DNA of 64,000 bases, taken from assembly GCA_036560485.1 (NCBI GenBank), contig DATBRC010000020.1, positions 62,001-126,000 of the forward strand, written 5' to 3'. A program made the position numbers and the translations under genes. The stretch is from DATBRC01 sp036560485. GTDB lineage: Bacteria; Pseudomonadota; Gammaproteobacteria; Burkholderiales; Burkholderiaceae_D. The stretch's first letter is position 1. Every line of letters begins with the position of its first letter. The notes below the pieces were generated by a model. It made no database searches, was not told the DNA's origin, and saw nothing but the letters and a program-made list of their open reading frames with translations. This document shows positions 1 to 8,247 of the stretch, piece after piece.

Positions 1-650
1 GGGGCGTCACAGCACGTAACCGTGAGCAGAATTTCGCACTGAATCTGCTGATGAATCCCGAGTGTGATTTTGTTACCTTGCTTGGGCAAGCCGGTACGGG
101 TAAAACATTGTTGGCGCTGGCAGCCGGTTTGGCACAAGTGCTGGAAACAAAACTCTACACCGAAATTATCGTCACTCGCGTGACGGTGCCGGTCGGTGAA
201 GACATCGGTTTCTTGCCCGGCACCGAAGAAGAAAAGATGTCGCCATGGATGGGTGCATTCGACGACAACTTGGAAGTGCTGAACAAGTCAGATTCGGATG
301 CAGGTGAATGGGGTCGTGCAGCAACACAGGATTTGATCCGTTCACGCATCAAGATCAAGTCGCTCAATTTCATGCGCGGCCGCACCTTCGTCAATAAATT
401 CCTGATCATCGACGAAGCGCAAAACCTGACGCCGAAACAAATCAAGACGCTTGTGACACGTGCAGGTCCCGGCACCAAGATCATTTGCCTCGGTAATATT
501 GCGCAGATCGATACACCTTATCTGACCGAGGGCTCCAGCGGTCTGACTTATGTGGTTGATCGTTTCAAGGGGTGGGCGCATAGCGGGCATGTAACACTGG
601 CTCGTGGCGAACGTTCACGCTTGGCTGATCATGCGAGTGAGGTGTTGTAG
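1..650 (+). CDS. PhoH family ATPase, 5' truncated by window edge
   Basis: The reading frame is already open at base 3 and runs 215 codons to the stop at 650, so this is the C-terminal part of a larger protein. It contains a Walker A motif (GQAGTGKT), a Walker B-like stretch (FLIIDEAQN), and the conserved 'LTPKQIKTLVTRAG' and 'GNIAQID' segments of the PhoH ATPase domain. The family members with an N-terminal PIN domain (YlaK type) are about twice this length, so a PIN domain may lie upstream but cannot be seen. The family is linked to RNA metabolism and stress, with an uncertain substrate. An ATG at 51 is internal and not the likely start. A strong terminator follows, so it appears to end its transcription unit. 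Confidence 0.93.
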   Translation, partial: GVTARNREQNFALNLLMNPECDFVTLLGQAGTGKTLLALAAGLAQVLETKLYTEIIVTRVTVPVGEDIGFLPGTEEEKMSPWMGAFDDNLEVLNKSDSDAGEWGRAATQDLIRSRIKIKSLNFMRGRTFVNKFLIIDEAQNLTPKQIKTLVTRAGPGTKIICLGNIAQIDTPYLTEGSSGLTYVVDRFKGWAHSGHVTLARGERSRLADHASEVL

Positions 651-682
651 CGATTGCCACAAAATGAAAGCGCGAACTTGCG

Positions 683-720
683 ATGCTGCCAAATTTGAAA
701 ATTCGATTTGGCAGCATTTT
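683..720 (+). terminator. Intrinsic terminator after the PhoH gene
   Basis: A perfect 12-bp stem (ATGCTGCCAAAT at 683-694 with its complement at 706-717) encloses an 11-nt loop and is followed by TTTT. It lies 33 bases past the PhoH stop. Confidence 0.85.
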
Positions 721-855
721 CATTTGTGATGAACGATTTTTGAAGCAGGGATTGATCCACACAAAACACGTAAGGCACAAATCACTCATTTGCTAATTTC
801 GTGCCTTTCGTGTTTTTCCAGAAAAATTAACTTTACCGATAAAAATCAATTTCAA

Positions 856-1557
856 ATGCGCTTCCCCTATTTGCGGCAAAAAGAAATAGAACGACTACAA
901 ACGCAGCTCACACAAACTAGCTTCCCGCGCTTGCAAATGTTGCTTATCGTTGCGATAACCGGCGGTGCCGGATTTGTTTCGTCATATTTCATGTTGCATC
1001 GCGGCCTACATTCAATGGCGATCCGTTATCCGATTGCATTGAGCATTGCTTATGTCGTGTTCTTGTTTTTGCTATGGTTATGGTTACGAACCAGCACGGA
1101 TAACTACGGCGGCGACTTCAGCGGCATTTCCAATTTTCCCACTCCATCGATTTCAGACAGTGGCACTGCAGTCGATGGAATTGGATCCAACGGCAGCGGT
1201 GGGCATGTGGCTGATGCAACTTTACGTGCAATTTTCCAACTTGAAGAATTCGCCCTTCCTGTCATTGTCTTTATCGTCATTAGTGCCATGCTCGTTATAT
1301 CGGCATGGGCAGTTTATATTGCGCCATCCTTGTTCGCGGAGCTTTTGATTGACGGCGTTTTATCTGCCAGCCTCTATCGCAAAATGCGCGGCCTTGAAAC
1401 GCATCATTGGCTCGGCACGGCAATCAGGCGAACAATTTGGCCACTGGTGCTAACAACGTTCGTTCTTGCATTTTCCGGATGGGTGATGCAAATTTATGCG
1501 CCTAAAGCGCAAACTTTAGGCGACGTAATGCACTATATGAAAACCAAACGTAAATAA
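856..1557 (+). CDS. Hypothetical integral membrane protein
   Basis: I do not recognise the family. From the ATG at 856 the product is 233 residues (MRFPYLRQKE...). It has about four hydrophobic segments: near residues 24-46, 52-75, a third around 'PVIVFIVISAMLVISAWAVY', and a fourth close to the C-terminus. Between the second and third lies a Gly/Ser-rich, presumably exposed linker (SGISNF...GSNGSGG). A TTG at 790 would add 22 residues lacking any family look, and neither start has a good Shine-Dalgarno sequence, so the start is uncertain. The gene lies alone between a terminator and the convergent pit gene. No function is proposed. Confidence 0.7.
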   Translation: MRFPYLRQKEIERLQTQLTQTSFPRLQMLLIVAITGGAGFVSSYFMLHRGLHSMAIRYPIALSIAYVVFLFLLWLWLRTSTDNYGGDFSGISNFPTPSISDSGTAVDGIGSNGSGGHVADATLRAIFQLEEFALPVIVFIVISAMLVISAWAVYIAPSLFAELLIDGVLSASLYRKMRGLETHHWLGTAIRRTIWPLVLTTFVLAFSGWVMQIYAPKAQTLGDVMHYMKTKRK

Positions 1558-1584
1558 AAAAGCCTGCATGTAGCAGGCTTTTTT
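1557..1584. terminator. Bidirectional terminator between convergent genes
   Basis: AAAAGCCTGC (1558-1567) pairs with GCAGGCTTTT (1573-1582) around a 5-nt loop. An A-run precedes it and a T-run follows, so it can end both the membrane-protein gene and the leftward pit transcript. Confidence 0.9.
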
Positions 1585-1603
1585 ATTTACGAAATATTTG
1601 CAT

Positions 1604-2614
1604 TTACAAAATTTGCGTTCCGACCCACCACGCGATCGCGGCGACAAATGCCGATGCTGGAATCGTGAATATCCACGCCCAGATAATATTACCCGCAACA
1701 CCCCAGCGTACCGCAGACATTTTATGTGATGCGCCGACACCGACAATCGCGCCGGTAATCGTATGCGTGGTTGATACCGGAATACCTAATGCAGTCGCCA
1801 TGAACAAGGTAATCGCTCCACCGGTCTCTGCACAAAAGCCGCCGACCGGTTTTAATTTTGTGATCTTCTGGCCCATCGTTTTGACGATACGCCAACCGCC
1901 GAACAATGTACCCAGGCTGATCGCGCTATAGCAACTGACGATCACCCAGACCGGCGGCAATTTGTCGTGTGCTCCTGAGTAACCGGCTGAGATCAATAGC
2001 ATCCAGATAATGCCAATCGTTTTCTGTGCGTCATTGCCGCCATGACCCAAGCTGTACATTGAAGCCGACACAAGCTGCGCACGCCGGAACCATTTATCGA
2101 CACGCCGCGGCGTGGAGCGCACAAAAATCCACGACACCAATACCATCATGATCGAGCCGAAAACAAAACCAAGCAATGGGGATAACACGATAAAAACAAT
2201 GGTCTTGATCAGACCGGCAGAAACCAATGTGCCCGTACCGCCTTTTGCCACAGCCGCGCCCACCAAACCGCCAATCAGCGCATGTGACGATGACGATGGA
2301 ATGCCGAAATACCACGTCAACAGGTTCCAGGAAATTGCACCGATCAATGCACCGAATACGATGTAATGGTCAACCACGCTTGGATCAATTGTCCCCTTGC
2401 CGACCGTTGCCGCGACCGTCACGCCGAACATCATGATTGCAATGAAGTTAAACAGTGCAGCCATCGCAACTGCCGTGTGCGGTTTCAACACGCCGGTGGA
2501 AACGACCGTCGCAATCGCATTTGCCGCATCATGAAAGCCATTCATGAAATCGAAAAACAAGGCCAATGCGATCAATGAAGCAAGAATATAAATACTGATG
2601 TGAATTGTATGCAT
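1604..2614 (-). CDS. pit: Low-affinity inorganic phosphate transporter (PiT family)
   Basis: Predicted cation- or metal-phosphate symporter of the inner membrane, 336 residues from the ATG at 2614. Both PiT signature repeats are visible: 'GFHDAANAIATVVST' near the N-terminus and 'GHGGNDAQKTIGI' in the second half. Both contain the conserved Asp/Asn of the PiT GxNDxxN-type motif. The sequence is hydrophobic throughout, with roughly ten membrane segments. A start at 2650 would add 12 polar residues and is less typical. The DUF47 gene lies 130 bases upstream on the same strand. Such pairs are common, and the DUF47 protein is thought to regulate or support Pit activity. Confidence 0.95.
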   Translation of the reverse strand: MHTIHISIYILASLIALALFFDFMNGFHDAANAIATVVSTGVLKPHTAVAMAALFNFIAIMMFGVTVAATVGKGTIDPSVVDHYIVFGALIGAISWNLLTWYFGIPSSSSHALIGGLVGAAVAKGGTGTLVSAGLIKTIVFIVLSPLLGFVFGSIMMVLVSWIFVRSTPRRVDKWFRRAQLVSASMYSLGHGGNDAQKTIGIIWMLLISAGYSGAHDKLPPVWVIVSCYSAISLGTLFGGWRIVKTMGQKITKLKPVGGFCAETGGAITLFMATALGIPVSTTHTITGAIVGVGASHKMSAVRWGVAGNIIWAWIFTIPASAFVAAIAWWVGTQIL

Positions 2615-2744
2615 GAGATCTATTTGTATTTTATTACCCATCCTTGACATACAGAGGACAGGCGTTGTGGCTACGATTGCTATCTTTCTCTGTTACATCC
2701 ACCCTGGCGAATGATAGCGACGAATATCATCATGTACTTACAAC

Positions 2745-3371
2745 TTAGGCATTTTCAACAATAATGCCTTCGATGATATTGGCCACATCTTCGCAGCGAT
2801 CTGTCACCGTTTCGAGAATCTCGTAAATTGCTTTCAGCTTGATCAGTGTGCGCACATCCGGTTCATCGCGGAACAGCTTGGACATCGCCGCACGCATCAC
2901 ATGATCTGCATCGGCTTCAAGACGGTCGATCTCTGTGCAAATCTTGAGAATGTCAGGTGCGTTATCCATGTTGTGCAGAAGCTCAACCGCAGTCTTCACT
3001 TTTTCAGCACTGGTTAAACAAAGTTCAGCCAGCCGTTTGGCTTCCGGTGTGATGGCTTTGATGTCGTACAAAGAAATCGTTTGCGCTGCATCTTCCAGCA
3101 AATCGAGGATGTCGTCCATGCGCGTAATCAGCTGATGGATATCGTCACGATCCAGCGGCGTAATAAATGTCTTGTGCAATAGCTCGATTGCATTGTGCGT
3201 GACTTTGTCGGCCTGCTTTTCAATGGATTCGATCGCATGCACGCGCTTTTCCAGGTCGTCGAAATTGGTCATCAACTCAACCATTTCCTTTGCGCCTTTG
3301 ACGCACAATTCTGCATGCTGATTAAAGAATTCAAAAAATTTTCCCTCTGAAGGCATCAGTTTTCCAAACAT
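2745..3371 (-). CDS. DUF47 family protein, Pit accessory (PhoU-like)
   Basis: A 208-residue helical protein of the DUF47/TIGR00153 family, distantly PhoU-like. Acidic and polar helices such as 'DRDDIHQLITRMDDILDLLEDA' provide the metal-binding type surface seen in PhoU-fold proteins. The start at 3371 (MFGKLMPSE) is preceded by AGAGAG at good spacing; the longer open frame upstream runs into dnaB and is rejected. The gene sits between dnaB (61 bases upstream) and pit. The family's genomic association with Pit implies a role in phosphate uptake control. The biochemical mechanism is unresolved. Confidence 0.92.
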   Translation of the reverse strand: MFGKLMPSEGKFFEFFNQHAELCVKGAKEMVELMTNFDDLEKRVHAIESIEKQADKVTHNAIELLHKTFITPLDRDDIHQLITRMDDILDLLEDAAQTISLYDIKAITPEAKRLAELCLTSAEKVKTAVELLHNMDNAPDILKICTEIDRLEADADHVMRAAMSKLFRDEPDVRTLIKLKAIYEILETVTDRCEDVANIIEGIIVENA

Positions 3372-3432
3372 CGTCGTTCTCTCTTTTAAATATGAATATT
3401 GTTTTAAGGGTATTGCCTGAAAAATGGATGAC

Positions 3433-4818
3433 TTACTCGCCGCCGTATATCGCCGCGCTGCCGGTGTAATTATCAAATTTTGTATACTGGCCGAGGAACG
3501 TCAACCGCACGCTGCCAATCGGACCGTTACGCTGTTTGCCGATGATGATTTCGGCAGTGCCTTTATCCGGTGAATCAGGATTGTAGACTTCATCGCGATA
3601 GATAAACATGATCACGTCGGCGTCCTGTTCGATAGCGCCGGATTCGCGCAGATCGGACATGACCGGACGTTTGTTTGGGCGCTGTTCCAGCGAACGATTC
3701 AACTGCGACAATGCAATGACCGGGCAATTCAATTCTTTTGCCAAGCCTTTCAGGTTACGCGATATCTCGGAAATCTCGGTAGCGCGATTCTCACCTGCCG
3801 AATTGGCTGACATCAATTGCAAATAGTCGATGATGATCAAACCCAGCTTGCCGCATTGGCGCGACAACCGGCGCGAACGTGCGCGCAACTCGATTGAATT
3901 CAATGCAGGCGTTTCATCGATATACAACTGCGCATCGTTCATTTTCTGAATCGCATGCGTCAGGCGCGGCCAATCCTCATCGCTTAATTTGCCCACGCGC
4001 AGACGGCTCTGATCCAGACGGCCGACTGAGCCCAGCATACGCATCGCCAATTGCGTGCCGCCCATCTCCATTGAAAACACGGCGACAGGCAAGCCGCTTT
4101 CAATCGCGACGTGCTCACCGATGTTCAGCGAAAAAGCTGTTTTACCCATCGATGGGCGCCCTGCGACAATAATCAGATCGCCCGGCTGCAAACCCGATGT
4201 CATGCGATCGAGATCGACGAAACCGGTCGGCACACCGGTAATATCGTTTTGATTGTCGCGGTTATAGAGTTCATCAATGCGCTCGACAACTTGCGTCAAC
4301 AACGGCTGGATTTCCTGGAAGCCTTGTGCGCCGCGGGCACCTTCTTCCGCAATTGCGAAAATTTTGGATTCGGCTTCATCCAGCATTTGTTTGACTTCTT
4401 TACCTTGCGGATTGAATGCCTGTCCCGAAATTTCATCGGAGACGGTAATCAATTTCCGCAACACGCCACGGTCGCGCACGATCTCGGCGTAGCGACGGAT
4501 GTTGGCGGCTGATGGTGTATTTTGTGCAAGCGCATTTAGATACGATAAGCCACCTACTTCTTCAGCTTTGCCGGTGCTGCTTAAGGCTTCGAAAACGGTA
4601 ATGACGTCAGCCGGCCGGGAATTATTGATCAACTTGACGATGTGCTGAAAAATCAAGCGATGATCGTAGCGATAAAAATCTTCCTGGCTGACGAAGTCGG
4701 CGATACGGTCCCACGCCGCATTGTCGAGCAACAAACCGCCTAATACAGACTGTTCGGCTTCAATTGAATGCGGGGGAATGCGTAGAGAATCTAATTGCGG
4801 ATCAATACGGTTGTTCAT
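3433..4818 (-). CDS. dnaB: Replicative DNA helicase DnaB
   Basis: The 461-residue length and architecture match hexameric DnaB: an N-terminal helical domain (about 15-120), a linker, and a RecA-fold helicase domain. The Walker A motif GRPSMGKT is at 220-227 and the Walker B region contains 'LIIIDYLQLM'. The arginine-finger region 'SQLNRSLEQRP' is also present. It unwinds DNA ahead of the replisome and recruits primase. The frame has no intein or interruption. In many Burkholderiales dnaB follows rplI; here a divergent marR gene lies upstream instead. DUF47 and pit follow on the same strand. Confidence 0.98.
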   Translation of the reverse strand: MNNRIDPQLDSLRIPPHSIEAEQSVLGGLLLDNAAWDRIADFVSQEDFYRYDHRLIFQHIVKLINNSRPADVITVFEALSSTGKAEEVGGLSYLNALAQNTPSAANIRRYAEIVRDRGVLRKLITVSDEISGQAFNPQGKEVKQMLDEAESKIFAIAEEGARGAQGFQEIQPLLTQVVERIDELYNRDNQNDITGVPTGFVDLDRMTSGLQPGDLIIVAGRPSMGKTAFSLNIGEHVAIESGLPVAVFSMEMGGTQLAMRMLGSVGRLDQSRLRVGKLSDEDWPRLTHAIQKMNDAQLYIDETPALNSIELRARSRRLSRQCGKLGLIIIDYLQLMSANSAGENRATEISEISRNLKGLAKELNCPVIALSQLNRSLEQRPNKRPVMSDLRESGAIEQDADVIMFIYRDEVYNPDSPDKGTAEIIIGKQRNGPIGSVRLTFLGQYTKFDNYTGSAAIYGGE

Positions 4819-4937
4819 GGCGCGAATTATACCTTTTAGTGCGACTCAAAAAAATTTCATTGATGGAATATTCACGTTTCTTTAGCGTGTTTTTCAAAGC
4901 TGATTTTTAAACTTAATCATTCGACAATTCAAATTAC

Positions 4938-4985
4938 TGCCTAAACATTTACTGACTTGACATTTACTGCTTAGGCAGCTATATT
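4938..4985 (+). promoter_or_regulatory. marR-efflux operon promoter with overlapping dyads
   Basis: A sigma-70 type promoter is visible: TTGACA at 4957-4962, a 17-base spacer, and TATATT at 4980-4985. TGCCTAA (4938-4944) and TTAGGCA (4971-4977) form a wide inverted pair. The compact imperfect palindrome CTGCTTAGGCAG (4968-4979) fills the spacer next to the -10. MarR proteins commonly bind such short palindromes over their own promoters, so autorepression is the natural reading. This is inference from position and symmetry. Confidence 0.7.
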
Positions 4986-5021
4986 GTTAATCATCGCCTT
5001 AATTCAATCACCGAACCAATC

Positions 5022-5465
5022 ATGTCCAACATTTACACACTGAAAAACTATACGCCGGAAGAAAGTATCGGTTTTTTACTAAAACGTACCGGCAGTCAAC
5101 TTACCCTCACGGTAGATCGTGCACTTGCCGAATTTGACATGACGCATGCGCAATTGGGAATTTTCCTGAAGTTGCTGCATGGATGCGCAAACACGGCAGC
5201 CGACCTGGCACGCGATCTGATGTGCGATACGGGGGCAATGACCCGCATGCTCGACCGGCTGGAAGAAAAAGGCTTCATCAAGCGTACACGCAGCAGCGAA
5301 GACCGTCGCCTCGTGCAAGTCGAATTGACACCGAAAGGCAAACAATTGGCAGATCAAATGACACAAGTGCTAGTCAATGTACTGAATCATCACTTGCGTG
5401 GCTTCAGTCCGAAGGAAGTCGAACAATTCAAGGATTTCTTGCGACGCATGATTGCCAACGCCTGA
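5022..5465 (+). CDS. MarR family transcriptional regulator
   Basis: A 147-residue winged-helix regulator. The recognition region 'TAADLARDLMCDTGAMTRMLDRLEEKGF' and the wing 'RTRSSEDRRLVQVELT' are typical of the MarR/EmrR family, dimeric repressors that release DNA on binding aromatic or amphipathic compounds. It is the first gene of an apparent operon with an outer-membrane channel, a membrane-fusion protein and a DHA2 exporter (40-base gap to the next gene). It therefore most likely represses the efflux pump and itself through the dyads overlapping the promoter at 4938-4985. The inducer cannot be predicted. Confidence 0.93.
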   Translation: MSNIYTLKNYTPEESIGFLLKRTGSQLTLTVDRALAEFDMTHAQLGIFLKLLHGCANTAADLARDLMCDTGAMTRMLDRLEEKGFIKRTRSSEDRRLVQVELTPKGKQLADQMTQVLVNVLNHHLRGFSPKEVEQFKDFLRRMIANA

Positions 5466-5505
5466 TCATTTGCTTCGCCAAACCAGCTTAACAAGGAAAT
5501 AAAAC

Positions 5506-6984
5506 ATGGGCAAGTTCCGACCTAATTTTCAACGGCAACATCTGAAGCCAGCTCTAGCGACAGTGATCGGCACGCTATTGTTGTCCGCATGTGCCAGCTA
5601 TAAAGGTATTGCGCCAACAACGACTGCGATTGGCCATGTTGATATAACTGCACCAACCGGCATTGCGCAATCAAGCGACGTCTGGCCGCAAGATAATTGG
5701 TGGCTCGCTTACGGTGATTCGCAACTAAACCAGCTGATGCAGCATGCATTAGCCAACAGCCCTACCCTTGCCTCTGCGCAGTCACGCATCGCGCGTGCGC
5801 AAGCTGCCCTGGCCTTGAATAAAGCATCGCCCGGATTGCAAGCGAATGTTGACGCCAATGCAAGTTATGGACGTCAATCGGGAAATTACATCATGCCCAA
5901 GCCGCCCCTCGGAATCGGCGGCACATACGTCAGCCAAGGCCAAGCCATGGTCGACTTCGGTTACGACCTGGATCTATGGGGTAAAAGCGCTGCATTGATT
6001 CATTCTGCTGAAGCACAAGCCAATGCCGCGAAATATGATCATGACGCGGCGCGACTTGCACTCACCACGTCGATCGCGCGTGCCTATTCTCAATTGGCTG
6101 CGCAATACGAATTGCAGGATGTGCTGCTCGATATGCAAAAACAGCGCGAAACAATTCTCGACCTGACACAAAAACGGCTGGCGAGCGGCCTCGATACGCA
6201 AGTGGAACTCAAACAATCTGAAACCAGCACCGCAGCATTGCGTATCGAATTGATCCAGCTTGAGACAGCGATTGAAGTCACGCGCTTGCAATTGGCAGCA
6301 TTGGCAGGCGACATGCCGACTGCTTCCAAAAACATTGCGCGCCCAACAATGACGAATGCATCGTTTACCATACCGCAAACATTGCCGATCGATTTGCTGG
6401 CACGGCGTCCGGAACTGGCGGCACAACGTGCGCGCATCAGTGCCACCGTAGATGAAGCACAGGCTGCAAAAGCGTTGTTCTATCCGAATATCAATCTGAC
6501 AGCTTTTCTTGGGTTCCAATCAATCGGATTGAATAAACTTTTGCAAGCCGACAGCTACATCAACAGCGCCGGCCCTGCAATCCATTTACCGATTTTTGAT
6601 AGCGGCCGCTTGCGCGCCAATTACGCAGGCAAGACAGCCGATATCGATGGCGCGATTACCCAATACAACCAATCCGTCGTGACTGCGGCCCAGGAAGTAG
6701 CCGAGCAATTGACACGCATTGCATCCTTGTCGCGCGAGGAAGAAGCAACGCGCGACGCGCTTGCCTCCGCCGAAGAAGCGTATCGGCTTGCGATGTTGCG
6801 CTACAAGGGAAATCTTTCACCGTATCTGACCGCGCTGACAGTGGAAACACAACTGCTCGCACAAAAACGTGCGGCGGTCGATGTGAAAGCAAAACATCAG
6901 GATCTGCAAATCGCCTTGGTGCGTGCATTGGGCGGCGGTTTTATCGATAACGCAATTGTCGTCGCTACTAACAAACAACAATAA
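5506..6984 (+). CDS. Efflux outer-membrane channel lipoprotein (TolC/NodT family)
   Basis: A 492-residue outer-membrane factor. A signal peptide ends in the lipobox LSAC (Cys29), followed by two repeated OEP domains of long helices and strands; 'VDFGYDLDLWGKSAALI' and 'PNINLTAFLGFQSIGL' are typical family stretches. It would form the trimeric channel through the outer membrane for the pump encoded next. It lies between the MarR gene and the emrA-like gene, all in one direction with short gaps, consistent with one operon. Length is normal for OprM/NodT channels. Confidence 0.93.
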   Translation: MGKFRPNFQRQHLKPALATVIGTLLLSACASYKGIAPTTTAIGHVDITAPTGIAQSSDVWPQDNWWLAYGDSQLNQLMQHALANSPTLASAQSRIARAQAALALNKASPGLQANVDANASYGRQSGNYIMPKPPLGIGGTYVSQGQAMVDFGYDLDLWGKSAALIHSAEAQANAAKYDHDAARLALTTSIARAYSQLAAQYELQDVLLDMQKQRETILDLTQKRLASGLDTQVELKQSETSTAALRIELIQLETAIEVTRLQLAALAGDMPTASKNIARPTMTNASFTIPQTLPIDLLARRPELAAQRARISATVDEAQAAKALFYPNINLTAFLGFQSIGLNKLLQADSYINSAGPAIHLPIFDSGRLRANYAGKTADIDGAITQYNQSVVTAAQEVAEQLTRIASLSREEEATRDALASAEEAYRLAMLRYKGNLSPYLTALTVETQLLAQKRAAVDVKAKHQDLQIALVRALGGGFIDNAIVVATNKQQ

Positions 6985-7035
6985 GCAATTTTCAATATTT
7001 AATGTAAAGAATACAGCCGAATTTCTGGAGAAATC

Positions 7036-8238
7036 ATGAGCGAAATGAGTGAAGCAACCAACTTACAAAACAATGCAGCGCTTGGGACTCCTGTTGCAAA
7101 CGGATCCAATAACAAGCGCAAAAAAATCCTGTTGTCCCTTGCCACATTTTTTGTGGTGATTGGCGTTGCATTCGGTTCGTACTGGCTGTTTTTCGGCCGC
7201 TTTGCGGAAGAAACGGAAAACGCTTACGTGCAAGGCAACGTCGTGCAAATCACGCCACAGATCGCCGGCACCGTGACCAAGATCTATGTCGATGACACCG
7301 ATGTTGTGAAGCCTGGACAACCATTGATCGGTTTCGATACCGCAGATGCAGATGTCGCGCTGGCACAAGCGGAAGCGCAACTGGCGCAAACGGTACGCGA
7401 AGTGCGCACGCTGTATGCATCGCAAGCGCAGTCGGGCGCGAACGTCGCATTGCGCGAAGCTGAACTCGCTCGTGCGCAAGATGATTTGGCACGCCGCAAG
7501 GCATTGGCCGGAACCGGTGCGGTATCGGGTGAAGAAATTCGTCACGCCGAACTAGCCGTCTCAACTGCGCAGGCAGCGGTTACCGCAGCAAAAGAACAAT
7601 TGGCATCCGGCCGTGCGTTGACCGAAGGCACCACCGTCACACAACATCCAAACGTGCAACGTGCCGCTGCACATGTGGAAGAACTGATGCTGACGCAAGC
7701 ACGTTCCACACTGTATGCACCTGTCGGCGGCGAGATTGCAAAACGCAATGCGCAAGTTGGACAACGCATCAATCCAGGCGCTCCTGTAATGGCGATCGTA
7801 CCGCTTGATCAATTATGGGTGGATGCCAACTTCAAGGAAGCACAATTGCGCAATATGCGAGTTGGCCAGCCTGTCACCTTGACTGCTGATTTGTACGGCA
7901 GCAAGGTGAAGTACGATGGCAAGGTCGTCGGCATGGGTGCAGGGACCGGCTCTGCATTTGCATTGCTGCCCGCGCAAAACGCCACCGGCAACTGGATCAA
8001 GGTCGTGCAGCGTCTGCCTGTGCGTATCGCACTCGATCCAAAACAATTGAGAGAGCATCCATTGCGTATAGGCTTGTCGATGACAGCCGAGGTCGATGTG
8101 CATGATCAAAGCGGCGCGCAAATCAGCACGAGCATCAACAATGCCAACGCGATGACAGCCTATCCTGCATCAATCGATCCGCTGAGCTCGAAATTCAAAG
8201 CGCGCATTGATGCAATCATTGCCGCCAACTTGAAATAA
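7036..8238 (+). CDS. emrA: EmrA-type membrane fusion protein (HlyD family)
   Basis: A 400-residue periplasmic adaptor. A single membrane anchor spans about residues 31-53 after a polar cytoplasmic tail. The biotinyl-lipoyl half-motif 'ENAYVQGNVVQITPQIAGTV' follows, then an alpha-helical hairpin rich in Ala/Gln (about 110-200), and a beta-barrel part with 'GQRINPGAPVMAIVPLDQLWVDANF'. It should link the DHA2 exporter of the next gene to the outer-membrane channel. The start at 7036 is preceded by TGGAGA. The gap to emrB is only 9 bases, supporting co-translation. Confidence 0.95.
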   Translation: MSEMSEATNLQNNAALGTPVANGSNNKRKKILLSLATFFVVIGVAFGSYWLFFGRFAEETENAYVQGNVVQITPQIAGTVTKIYVDDTDVVKPGQPLIGFDTADADVALAQAEAQLAQTVREVRTLYASQAQSGANVALREAELARAQDDLARRKALAGTGAVSGEEIRHAELAVSTAQAAVTAAKEQLASGRALTEGTTVTQHPNVQRAAAHVEELMLTQARSTLYAPVGGEIAKRNAQVGQRINPGAPVMAIVPLDQLWVDANFKEAQLRNMRVGQPVTLTADLYGSKVKYDGKVVGMGAGTGSAFALLPAQNATGNWIKVVQRLPVRIALDPKQLREHPLRIGLSMTAEVDVHDQSGAQISTSINNANAMTAYPASIDPLSSKFKARIDAIIAANLK

Positions 8239-8247
8239 GAGCCAGCG

